In this document: positions 36,922 through 44,489 of the stretch, piece by piece | Numbering within the stretch: the first letter of the stretch is position 1 | Layout of the letters: every line of letters begins with the position of its first letter | Assembly (NCBI GenBank): GCA_035457705.1 | Contig: DATIBD010000107.1 | Coordinates: 1 to 64,000, forward strand | DNA from: DASPGQ01 sp035457705 | Lineage (GTDB): Bacteria; Acidobacteriota; Vicinamibacteria; Marinacidobacterales; SMYC01 | DNA length: 64,000 nt | Direction: 5' to 3' | Made by a program: the position numbers and the translations under genes | The notes under the pieces: generated by a model | What the model saw: only the letters and a program-made list of their open reading frames with translations | Told to the model about the DNA's origin: nothing | Databases searched by the model: none

Positions 36922-38697
36922 GTGAGCCTCCGCGCTTCCGTCGCCATCGCGTGCGTCATTCTGACTGCAGCGGTCAGCTTTGGGGTGCGCTCACTCACAT
37001 GGGACGACGCTATCCGCAGCGACCGCGTCTACTTCTACGGAACGGACGGCTGGTATCACATGAGGCGCATCGTCCACGCCGTCGACAACGAACTCCGCCT
37101 CACCGACTTCCCGAAGCCGGATCCCTATTTGAACTACCCCGATGGTGGCGAAAGCTACTGGGGTCCTTTGTTCGATCTCTCGATCGCAGCGGGTCTGGTC
37201 ATTTTCGGCGTCGAGGAGCGACCCGAGCAGGAGGTCATCGCGGCCGTCATTCCCGCCTGTCTCGGCGCCCTTTGCTCGGTCGGGATGTTTCTGGCTGGGT
37301 GGTCCACCTTCGGGTGGGGCACGGGTCTCGTCGCCGCCGCCCTGCTCGCGATTCTTCCGGGGCACATCACCTACTCTCAGCTCGGGCACCTCGACCACCA
37401 CGTTCTGGAGTCTCTCCTGTTCGTCCTTCTCCTCGCATCGTTTATGGGTCTGCTCAGTGCGCCCAGCAGGACCCTCGTGGTTGTCGGCTCCGCGCTCACG
37501 CTCTGTCTTTTTCTGACCACGCCGATTACATCCATCGTCCACGTGATGGTCTTGACCGCCTATGCCATCGTGGAGATTCGCTCGCGGGGCGTTTCCGCTC
37601 GGTATCTCTCGGTCTCGCTCGCTCTCGCGGCCATTCTCCTCCTTCCCCTCTGCCTCTACTGGATCGCGACGCCAACTACGGGCCTACGCACCTGGGGCGG
37701 CCTGCCCCCTTGGCTCCTCTTCGAGCGTCTTTCGCTACTGCAACCCTTGGTGCTCTTGCTGGCCGCGGTGGCGACCTCGATCGCCGAACGGATCTCGGTA
37801 CGGCTCGCTTCGGCCGGGACCGCTCTTGCGGCGATACTGCTCTGGCCCCTCCTCGCTGGCCTCGGCGTCCTCTTAAGGCAGAGCCCCGACGTCGCCTATA
37901 CGTCGGAAATGCAGTCGATTCTCCACGTTCCGGGACAAGCGGGCTCGAGTGTCGGGCCGGGGATCGAGTTGTTCGGTCTGTTTTTCCCCTTTGTCGGCCT
38001 CATCGCTGGCTACCGCGTGTGGCGAGAGCCCGAGCACCGAGGCATCTGGGCGGCGACGCTCGTCGGCTTCAGCCTCGTGCTGATTCAGGTTCGTTTCGTC
38101 TACACGTTCTCGTTCTTCATGGTCCTTCTTCTCGCGCGCATGCCAACAATACTGCCGCGCCACCGCTGGCTCGGGGCCGTCGCCCTTGCCATAAGCCTCT
38201 TTCCCTGCATCAACTGGATCGACGCCCTCGCTCATCAGAAACACTACCGCTCGATCACCCCAGCGATGTACGACGCCTTGCGCTGGTTACGCGAGGTGTC
38301 GCCTTCCGGGACCAACTATTCGGTGCTGGCCTCCTGGGATTTGGGGCACGCGATCGTCTATCTCGCGGAACGGCCCGTCGTCGCCGATCCGTTCAACCAC
38401 GGGTTCGAGGCCATGGCGCGGTACTTCACGTCGGTCGAGCCCGACGAAGCGCAGGCGATCCTGGAAGAAAAGCGCGTCGGCTACGTGATCCCGACGAATC
38501 TCGGACACCCTTATCTTCGCGACATGTTTCTCGCCTACGCGCGGCGTCCGGCGGGGTTCCCGGTTTCTCGAGAAGTGCTCGGGCGGGGCCCCCTCGAGCT
38601 CGAGCGCCTGTACGAGTCACCGGACGGCTCCGTCCTGATCTTGGAAGGCGCCGGCCTCTACGGCGAGCGCGCACCAGCGGAAGCCGGGAGACGCTAA
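36922..38697 (+). CDS. STT3/PglB-like oligosaccharyltransferase candidate
   Basis: The start is taken as GTG 36922, where the first membrane helix begins; the frame is open upstream inside the sulfatase-like gene, but that part is low-complexity basic shadow. 591 residues with about 11-13 helices. STT3-family landmarks occur in order: GTDGWYHMRRI (Asp42, first-loop acidic site), YPDGGESYWGPLFD, LGHLDHHVLESLLF (Asp158, His159, His160, Glu163), a TSE triplet at 327-329 (SEQ-like loop), and ASWDLGHAIVYLAERPVVADPFNHG at about 470, a variant of the WWDYG sequon-binding motif. STT3/PglB/AglB move lipid-linked glycans to Asn in N-x-S/T. The C-terminal domain is short. Confidence 0.82.
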   Translation: MSLRASVAIACVILTAAVSFGVRSLTWDDAIRSDRVYFYGTDGWYHMRRIVHAVDNELRLTDFPKPDPYLNYPDGGESYWGPLFDLSIAAGLVIFGVEERPEQEVIAAVIPACLGALCSVGMFLAGWSTFGWGTGLVAAALLAILPGHITYSQLGHLDHHVLESLLFVLLLASFMGLLSAPSRTLVVVGSALTLCLFLTTPITSIVHVMVLTAYAIVEIRSRGVSARYLSVSLALAAILLLPLCLYWIATPTTGLRTWGGLPPWLLFERLSLLQPLVLLLAAVATSIAERISVRLASAGTALAAILLWPLLAGLGVLLRQSPDVAYTSEMQSILHVPGQAGSSVGPGIELFGLFFPFVGLIAGYRVWREPEHRGIWAATLVGFSLVLIQVRFVYTFSFFMVLLLARMPTILPRHRWLGAVALAISLFPCINWIDALAHQKHYRSITPAMYDALRWLREVSPSGTNYSVLASWDLGHAIVYLAERPVVADPFNHGFEAMARYFTSVEPDEAQAILEEKRVGYVIPTNLGHPYLRDMFLAYARRPAGFPVSREVLGRGPLELERLYESPDGSVLILEGAGLYGERAPAEAGRR

Positions 38698-38748
38698 CAG
38701 TCAGAGCTGCTCCCTTACCAGTGGTCGCCCGTCTCACCGGAGCCCCGG

Positions 38749-39846
38749 TCAACGCATCACCGACGCGATGACGTGATCGATTTGACGCGTCTCGAGGCTG
38801 GGATAGAGCGGCAGGGAGACGACCGCCGCAGAGGCGGATTCAGCGACAGGGCAAGCTCCCGGACCCTGGCCGAGATATCGGTAGGCCGGCTGAAGGTGAA
38901 CGGGCACCGGGTAGTGCACGAGGGCTTGGATGCGTTCGGCTCTCAATCGGTCGATGAGCTGTTCCCGCTCTTGGGTCCGTACGACGTAGAGATGGCGTGC
39001 CGGCAAACACTCGGGTCGGGCCCGCACCGCAATTCGGGAGAGCTCGCCGTCGTATCGGGCGGCGTGCGCGCGGCGCTTGTCGTTCCAGGCCTGAAGGTAG
39101 GGGAGCTTAGCCCTCAGAATCGCCGCCTGCAGCTCGTCGAGGCGGCTGTTGAGACCGACCTCCTCGTGGACGTAGCGGCTCGACTGCCCCCCGTTTCGCA
39201 AACGTCGCACCTTCTCGGCCACCGCTGGGTCGGACGAGATCACCAGACCTCCGTCCCCGAATCCGCCAAGGTTCTTCGTCGGGTAGAAGCTGAACGCTCC
39301 CGCGTGTCCGATGCCTCCGAGCGGCCTTCCACGGTACCGCGCGCCGTGCGCTTGGCATGCGTCTTCCACGACGGCGAGTCCGTTTCTCTCCGCTACGGCC
39401 ATCAGGCCATCCATGTCACACGCGTTCCCGTATAGATGCACGGGGACCAGGGCTTTCGTTCGTCTCGTGATGCTCGCCTCGACGCTCGCGGGCGCAAGGG
39501 TCAGGGCGCCGTCCTCGACGTCAGCGAGTACGGGAACGGCTCCCAGCCTGCTGATCGCGAGAGCGGTGAACGCAGCGGTGAGCGGGCTCGTCACGACTTC
39601 GTCGCCACGCCCCACACCGAGCGCCGCGAGCGCCAGGGTGATCGCGTCCGTGCCCGAGGCCACGCCCACGGCGTGGGGAAATCCGAACGCCGCGGCATAC
39701 TCGCGCTCGAATGCCTCGACCTCCGGTCCGAGGATGAACCAGGACGAGGCGACCACTCGATCGATGGCGCGAGCAACGTCGCGCGCGAGCGAGGGCTCGG
39801 CGAGCCGGAGATCGTTGAAGGGAACTCGGGGCTCGCCCAATTTCAA
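38749..39846 (-). CDS. DegT/DnrJ/EryC1/StrS-type PLP aminotransferase
   Basis: The start is set at TTG 39846, overlapping the upstream stop (TTGA); a longer frame exists but lies inside the neighbour gene. 365 residues. Family marks: VPFNDLRLAEPSLARDVARAI at the start, SSWFILGPEVEAFEREYAA, VGVASGTDAITLAL, PVHLYGNACDMD, VVEDACQAHGA, the PLP lysine in SFYPTKNLGGFGDGGLV, and HLYVVRTQEREQL near the end. These enzymes aminate keto-sugars bound to nucleotides. With the neighbouring SDR and GT2 genes it forms an amino-sugar module. It might also supply the 4-amino step needed for a diacetamido nonulosonate, but no proof exists. Confidence 0.9.
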   Translation of the reverse strand: MKLGEPRVPFNDLRLAEPSLARDVARAIDRVVASSWFILGPEVEAFEREYAAAFGFPHAVGVASGTDAITLALAALGVGRGDEVVTSPLTAAFTALAISRLGAVPVLADVEDGALTLAPASVEASITRRTKALVPVHLYGNACDMDGLMAVAERNGLAVVEDACQAHGARYRGRPLGGIGHAGAFSFYPTKNLGGFGDGGLVISSDPAVAEKVRRLRNGGQSSRYVHEEVGLNSRLDELQAAILRAKLPYLQAWNDKRRAHAARYDGELSRIAVRARPECLPARHLYVVRTQEREQLIDRLRAERIQALVHYPVPVHLQPAYRYLGQGPGACPVAESASAAVVSLPLYPSLETRQIDHVIASVMR

Positions 39847-40859
39847 GAAAGGTAGCGCTCGATGTGAGCACGATAATAAGCCACAGTGGTGGCAAGGCCC
39901 TGCTCGAGCTCCACCTTCGGGTACCAACCCAGCGTTCTCTCGATCTTGCCGTAGTCGGTGTAGAAATCGCCGATATCGATTCGGCGCCGTTCGTCTGGGA
40001 AAGGGACGAGGCGATAGTTGGGCGCGACTCCGGCAACCTGGTAGAGCGTCTCGACGTACTGGAGAAGCGACATGGGGGGCTTCGCCCCGAGGTTGAAGAC
40101 CTCGCCCAGCGCACTCTGGTGCGACGCCGCAAGCAACAAAGCTTCGACGACGTCGTCCACGTAGTTGAAGTCCCGTTTTTGTTTGCCGTCTCCGAAGATC
40201 AAGATCTCCTCTCCCAACACGACGCGTCTTATGAACCAGCCAATAAAACCCTGGCGGTTGTGCTTGACGAGCTGACGCGGTCCGTAGGTGTTGGTCAGTC
40301 GGAGGGATGTGGTCTTCAAGCCGTGCACTCGACCGTAAATCTGATGATACATCTCGCCCGCCGCCTTGTTGATACCGTTCACGTCCGTGGGGCGGATGGG
40401 ATGGGACTCGTCGGCTGGAAGCTTGGCGGCCTTTCCATAGATCTGTCTCGTGCTGGCATACACGATTCGGATTCCGGGATTCACCCGTCGACAGGCCTCG
40501 AGGATCGAGAGCTGACTGGTGCAGTTGATCTCGAGATCCGTCCTCGGGTCCTCCATGCTGTCGATATGGCTGACCTGGCCGGCGAGGTTGAACAGGATGT
40601 CCTGCCCTCCAACGAGGTACCGCATTCCGTTGCTGTCGCGGACGTCCGCGATGTTGACCCGGACGTGGTCCTCGACGCCGTGGAGGTTGAATATGTTCCC
40701 GCCGTAGTCCGGGATTAGGGAGTCGACCAGCAGCACGCGGCCCCCGAGGTGCACCAGGGTACGGGCGAGGTTGCTTCCGATGAATCCGAGTCCTCCCGTG
40801 ATGAGAACCTTTCGACTCTCGAACGACTCCCGATACTTCTCATATCGCTCTTGATTCAT
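39843..40859 (-). CDS. Extended SDR nucleotide-sugar epimerase/dehydratase lacking the catalytic tyrosine
   Basis: A 338-residue extended SDR: NAD motif LITGGLGFIGSNLARTL, LLVDSLIPDYGGN, NLAGQVSHIDSMEDP, YASTRQIYGKAAKLP, LRLTNTYGPRQLVKHNRQGF, and FGDGKQKRDFNYVDDVVEAL. The usual YxxxK is replaced by NGINK (in PTDVNGINKAAGEMYH), so the Tyr is absent while Lys remains; I recall this as a known subfamily variant. An internal Tyr elsewhere may substitute. The substrate is likely a UDP- or dTDP-sugar. Overlaps the DegT gene and lies about 140 bp downstream of the GT2 gene. Confidence 0.88.
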   Translation of the reverse strand: MNQERYEKYRESFESRKVLITGGLGFIGSNLARTLVHLGGRVLLVDSLIPDYGGNIFNLHGVEDHVRVNIADVRDSNGMRYLVGGQDILFNLAGQVSHIDSMEDPRTDLEINCTSQLSILEACRRVNPGIRIVYASTRQIYGKAAKLPADESHPIRPTDVNGINKAAGEMYHQIYGRVHGLKTTSLRLTNTYGPRQLVKHNRQGFIGWFIRRVVLGEEILIFGDGKQKRDFNYVDDVVEALLLAASHQSALGEVFNLGAKPPMSLLQYVETLYQVAGVAPNYRLVPFPDERRRIDIGDFYTDYGKIERTLGWYPKVELEQGLATTVAYYRAHIERYLS

Positions 40860-40983
40860 CTCTCTCGTGCTCAGTGCCGTGGCGGGGACCCGTGCCGAGC
40901 TCCCGCCTGCGCCTTCGGGCTCCGGCGCGGTTTCCGCTCCGCTCGCGCAGGATGGGCTGAGTCTTCATCACCCTGCCAGAACG

Positions 40984-40999
40984 AGGGCCTGAGGGCCCT
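40984..40999. terminator. GC hairpin after the GT2 gene
   Basis: AGGGCC (40984-40989), loop TGAG, GGCCCT (40994-40999) forms a perfect 6-bp stem starting 3 bp beyond the GT2 stop. No T-tract on the minus strand. It may attenuate transcription into the SDR-DegT genes. The rest of 40860-41002 shows nothing else I can support. Confidence 0.35.
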
Positions 41000-41002
41000 A
41001 GG

Positions 41003-41794
41003 TCAGCGCACGACCGTCTCGGTTCCCCGGCTCGACTGCGATGGCTCCGCGATGGGCCGTCTCATATGAGTCTTCCGTACGACGAGGTCGATCCACATCT
41101 TGGCGAGGTCGACGAGCGTTCTTGCGACCCGCCTGAAGTTGAAGAACTGGCTCTTTCCGTAGGCCCGGTGAAAGTGGTGCACCGGGACCTCCTGGATGCG
41201 GAATCCCCCGTCCTGCACTTTCTTCATGAGCTCGACACAAATGACACCGCTGTTCTTTGTCAGCTCGACCTCGTCGAGGATACTTCGGCGGAACAATCGA
41301 AAGTCGCAATCGACGTCCCGGAGCTCGAGACCGAATGCGATGCGCACCGCCCAGTGGTAGAGCCTTCCGATGACAACGCGATGGAACGGGTCGGAGCGGC
41401 CGATCTTGTACCCATTGACAAAGTCGCTCGATTCCTCCCAGACCTGGAACAGGCGGCCCATCTCGCGCGGATCGTACTGGGCGTCGCCATCGGTATAGAA
41501 GATGAGCCCCTTGGACGCCGCCCCGAATCCCGTCCGGAGCGCCCCGCCGTATCCACGGTTCCTGGAATGGTGGATCACGCGGAGCTCGGGAAAGACGAGC
41601 TCGAGCTCGGCGAGAACCTCGGCGGTGTGGTCCCGGCTGCCGTCGTTGACGACCACGATTTCGTAGTCGTTCGTCAGGCTTCGGGCCGCAAGCCTCGCTC
41701 CGATAACCATGCTGGGGATGGTGCCCGCGTCGTTGTAAGCGGGAAAGACGACAGTCAGCCCCTCGGACGCTCGACCCGCTTTGCTTGCGTGCAT
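41003..41794 (-). CDS. GT2 family glycosyltransferase (dolichyl-phosphate-mannose-synthase-like)
   Basis: The start is chosen at ATG 41794 (MHASKAGRAS); a TTG precedes it by one codon. 263 residues, GT-A fold: LTVVFPAYNDAGTIPSMVIGARL, IVVVNDGSRDHTAEVL, SRNRGYGGALRTGF, FYTDGDAQYDPREM (DxD type), DVDCDFRLFRRSIL and EVPVHHFHRAYGKSQFF. This is the DPM1/GtrB group that makes polyprenyl-phosphate sugars, the donors used by GT-C enzymes such as the GT39-like protein in this window. No C-terminal membrane helices. Divergent from rsmI. Confidence 0.9.
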   Translation of the reverse strand: MHASKAGRASEGLTVVFPAYNDAGTIPSMVIGARLAARSLTNDYEIVVVNDGSRDHTAEVLAELELVFPELRVIHHSRNRGYGGALRTGFGAASKGLIFYTDGDAQYDPREMGRLFQVWEESSDFVNGYKIGRSDPFHRVVIGRLYHWAVRIAFGLELRDVDCDFRLFRRSILDEVELTKNSGVICVELMKKVQDGGFRIQEVPVHHFHRAYGKSQFFNFRRVARTLVDLAKMWIDLVVRKTHMRRPIAEPSQSSRGTETVVR

Positions 41795-41892
41795 CAATCC
41801 AGTCCTGCTCGACTTCTTCGACTCGATTTCAGACAGCCGCCAAAGCTACCATAGCCCACGCACGCGGGCAATCCTGCTACCATGACGGGCCG

Positions 41893-42738
41893 ATGTCCGG
41901 CATCTTGTTCGTCGTCTCCACTCCGATCGGTAATCTCGGAGACGTGAGCGAACGGGCGCTCGAAGTTCTACGCTCCGTCGCCGTCGTAGCCTGCGAGGAC
42001 ACCCGCGTAACGGGCAAGCTCCTGCAGCGGTTCGGGGTTGCCACGCGCGTAACGAGCTATCACGAGCACAATGAGGCGCGGCGCGCGGCCCAACTGGTGG
42101 AGCGGCTTCGATCGGGCGACGACGTCGCTCTCGTCTCGGATGCGGGAACGCCTCTCGTGTCCGATCCGGGCTACCGTCTGGTGCGGTCGGCCCGAGAGAA
42201 CGGGGTTCCCATTCGAGCCGTCCCCGGGCCGAGCGCGGCAATCGCGGCGTTGGCAATCTCCGGACTCCCGCCGACCCCGTTCACTTTCCTGGGTTTCATT
42301 CCCCCCCGAGGCCAGGCGAGAGGTCGTGCTATCGACTCGCTGCGAAACGTTGCGCACACGATCGTGCTATTCGAGGCTCCGAGCCGTATCGGTCGGCTGC
42401 TCAGCGAGCTCGCGACGGTCCTCGGCGATCGTCAGGCAGTACTCTTACGAGAGCTCACCAAGCTCCACGAGGAGCACTGGTGGGGAAGCCTCGGTGAGCT
42501 CGCCTTGAAGGCCAAACGCCAGAGCCTCAAGGGAGAGTTGACGCTCGTGGTTTCAGGTGGATCGTCCGAACAAACCATCCCGCTCGAAACCCTCGCCCCG
42601 CGCTTCGCGGAGCTCCGGCACTCCGGGCTCACGGCGCGGGATGCGGCCCGAGTACTCGCCCGTGAGCACGGCCTGTCCGCCCGCGCGATCTACCAGGCTT
42701 TCGCTGTGTCCGGATCCGAACAATCGGAGCCTCCCTGA
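41893..42738 (+). CDS. rsmI: 16S rRNA (cytidine1402-2'-O)-methyltransferase RsmI
   Basis: The start is set at ATG 41893; the frame is open further upstream but is non-homologous. 281 residues: ILFVVSTPIGNLGDVSERALEVLRSV, VVACEDTRVTGKLLQRFG, TSYHEHNEARRA, VALVSDAGTPLVSDPGYRLV, RAVPGPSAAIAALAISGLP, FLGFIPPRG and HTIVLFEAPSRIGRLLSEL. This is the tetrapyrrole-methylase-like fold of RsmI, which methylates the ribose of C1402 in the decoding centre with S-adenosylmethionine. The C-terminal part LSARAIYQAFAV is the RsmI HTH-like tail. Confidence 0.95.
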   Translation: MSGILFVVSTPIGNLGDVSERALEVLRSVAVVACEDTRVTGKLLQRFGVATRVTSYHEHNEARRAAQLVERLRSGDDVALVSDAGTPLVSDPGYRLVRSARENGVPIRAVPGPSAAIAALAISGLPPTPFTFLGFIPPRGQARGRAIDSLRNVAHTIVLFEAPSRIGRLLSELATVLGDRQAVLLRELTKLHEEHWWGSLGELALKAKRQSLKGELTLVVSGGSSEQTIPLETLAPRFAELRHSGLTARDAARVLAREHGLSARAIYQAFAVSGSEQSEPP

Positions 42739-42771
42739 GAATCGGTCCCTCCGACCTGGTTCCCGTCGTGG

Positions 42772-42801
42772 TTGACCGCTCGTCTCGCCACGACTTATAA
42801 T
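42772..42801 (+). promoter_or_regulatory. Sigma-70-type promoter of the TPR-yvcK-glmU'-glmS-uvrD unit
   Basis: TTGACC (42772-42777) and TATAAT (42796-42801) are separated by 18 bp. It lies after the rsmI stop and about 97 bp before the TPR gene. This is the clearest -10 element in the middle part of the window. Confidence 0.7.
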
Positions 42802-42843
42802 CGATGCTCCCAACCTCTCTGTTGATTCGTTGGCAATTCAAAT

Positions 42844-42871
42844 CCGATTCGGACCTCAGGCTCCGAATCGG
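42844..42871 (+). promoter_or_regulatory. 10-bp hairpin in the leader before the TPR gene
   Basis: CCGATTCGGA (42844-42853), an 8-nt loop, and TCCGAATCGG (42862-42871) are exact complements. The hairpin lies between the promoter and the ribosome site (GTAGGAGGT near 42888). It could be an RNA regulatory element or, as DNA, an operator. Confidence 0.55.
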
Positions 42872-42897
42872 GCTCCCTGCCGGAAGTAGGAGGTCTC

Positions 42898-43443
42898 ATG
42901 CCACAAAAGAAACGCTCAAAAGCGAGTGTCCGGAGCAAGCGGGCCGGGCGTGGGTCGGCGGAGCTCGAAAACTACCAGAAGGCTCTCGACGGCCTGGAGC
43001 GCGCATTGAGATCCCTCTACAAGGACGAGGTCGAGAAGGCCAAAGAGCAGCTCGAGCGCCTGCGCGATAGCTTCGGCTCCGAGCAGGAGCTGATGGACCG
43101 AGTGCAATCCTACCTCGTCGTTTGCGAGCGGAAGATGGCTCCCCCGGCTCGTCCCAAGAGTAGCGAAGAGCTGGTTACCCAGGGCGTGTTCGAGCTCAAC
43201 GGAGGCAACACACAGGAAGCCATCAAATGCTTCACCAAGGGGCTCGAACAACTCCCTGACGACCCGTATATCCGTTACTGCCTCGGTGCGGCCTACGCTC
43301 GCGCGGGCGATGCTGCGGAAGCGGCGAAGCACTTGAGACTCGCGATTCAGCGTGATCCGACATCACGGATACACGCCAAGAGCGACCGTGATTTCGCAAG
43401 CGTTCTCGGGTCGGAAGAGATCGCTGCGGCGCTGTCCACCTAA
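42898..43443 (+). CDS. TPR-repeat protein of unknown function
   Basis: A 181-residue protein beginning with a basic stretch (PQKKRSKASVRSKRAGRG). A charged helical region about residues 20-75 (LERALRSLYKDEVEKAKEQLERLRD) could form a coiled coil. Two tetratricopeptide-like motifs follow around 95-165: GVFELNGGNTQEAIKCFTKGLEQLPDD and YCLGAAYARAGDAAEAAKHLRLAIQRDP. A strong GTAGGAGGT site precedes ATG 42898. It is the first gene after the promoter and lies 26 bp before yvcK, so it may be an adaptor for the amino-sugar operon. No family name was recognised. Confidence 0.8.
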   Translation: MPQKKRSKASVRSKRAGRGSAELENYQKALDGLERALRSLYKDEVEKAKEQLERLRDSFGSEQELMDRVQSYLVVCERKMAPPARPKSSEELVTQGVFELNGGNTQEAIKCFTKGLEQLPDDPYIRYCLGAAYARAGDAAEAAKHLRLAIQRDPTSRIHAKSDRDFASVLGSEEIAAALST

Positions 43444-43469
43444 TCCCCCTACAGTACGTTTGGCGTTCC

Positions 43470-44489
43470 ATGATCTACGGGCTGAGAGTTTTTGCCATCG
43501 GCGGCGGGACGGGACTCTCCACGCTTCTCGCGGGCTTGCGACGATACGTCGAGCCACCGCAACCTTCCACGAACGAGTCGGTTTACATCGCGGACATCGC
43601 CGCCATGGTGACGGTCACGGACGACGGCGGCAGCTCAGGACGGTTGCGAGACGAGTTTCAGATGGTGCCGCCCGGAGACATTCGAAACTGCCTCGTGGCG
43701 CTGTCGGAAGACGAGTCGCTCCTGTCCTCTCTGTTTCAGTATCGATTCGCCGGAAACGGTGACCTCGGCGGACACAACTTTGGCAACCTTTTTCTGACGG
43801 CGCTGACGGCGGTCACGGGTGATTTCTCCGAAGCCCTGCGCGCGGCGGGCCACGTCCTTGCGGTTCGCGGGCGCATCTTTCCCTCCACCACCGCGTGCGT
43901 GTCCCTCGTCGCGGAGCTCGAGGACGGACGCAGACTTCGCGGTGAGACGAACATCGTTCAGGCCGATGCCCGGGTTCGTCGCGTCTTTCTCGATCCCCCG
44001 GACTGCGCTCCGCCCGAGGACGCTCTCGTGGCCCTGCGGCAAGCGGACCTGGTCCTTCTTGGACCCGGCTCCCTGTACACCAGCCTTTTGCCGAACCTTC
44101 TCGTTCCCGGCGTCTGCGACGCGCTCGCCTCGTCCAATTCGATGGTGGTGCACGTTTCGAACGTCATGACGCAGCCGGGTGAGACTACGGGCTACTCGCT
44201 GACCGACCACGTTCGCGCTCTCACCCATCATTGCCCCGGGCTCCGACTGTCGCACATTCTCGCCAACGGTACGCCGATTCCGGCGGAAACACTCGCGCGA
44301 TACCAAGACGAGGGTTCTTTGCCCGTGACGCTCGATGCCAGCGATGACCTGCCCTGCCCCGTCGCCGTGGAGGATTTGCTTCTGCCAGGCCCCTTTGTCC
44401 GCCACGACGGTGTTCGCACAGCCAAAGCACTTCTCGAGCTGTTCCATCGCGCACGGGTATCTGTCGGGGGACAGCGGGTTCGGGGATGA
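43470..44489 (+). CDS. yvcK: YvcK/GlmR family protein (CofD-like UDP-GlcNAc-binding regulator)
   Basis: A 339-residue protein with the YvcK marks: VFAIGGGTGLSTLLAGLRRYV, AMVTVTDDGGSSGRLRDEF, VPPGDIRNCLVALSEDE, GGHNFGNLFLTALT, LVLLGPGSLYTSLLPNLLVPGV, VSNVMTQPGETTGY and LSHILANG. In Bacillus subtilis YvcK (GlmR) binds UDP-GlcNAc and stimulates GlmS, directing carbon to the cell envelope. Here the gene is coupled (ATGA overlap at 44486-44489) to a GlmU-like gene and followed by glmS, strongly supporting the same control role. Confidence 0.92.
   Translation: MIYGLRVFAIGGGTGLSTLLAGLRRYVEPPQPSTNESVYIADIAAMVTVTDDGGSSGRLRDEFQMVPPGDIRNCLVALSEDESLLSSLFQYRFAGNGDLGGHNFGNLFLTALTAVTGDFSEALRAAGHVLAVRGRIFPSTTACVSLVAELEDGRRLRGETNIVQADARVRRVFLDPPDCAPPEDALVALRQADLVLLGPGSLYTSLLPNLLVPGVCDALASSNSMVVHVSNVMTQPGETTGYSLTDHVRALTHHCPGLRLSHILANGTPIPAETLARYQDEGSLPVTLDASDDLPCPVAVEDLLLPGPFVRHDGVRTAKALLELFHRARVSVGGQRVRG

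Noticed and set aside
36951..38771. 606-codon frame overlapping the STT3-like gene in another phase
   Set aside because: Extremely Arg/Pro/Ser rich, no hydrophobic pattern, contradicts the clear membrane protein in the other frame.
42830..42860. ATTCAAATCC resembling a tRNA T-arm
   Set aside because: No acceptor, D or anticodon arm around it; the bases belong to the leader hairpin.
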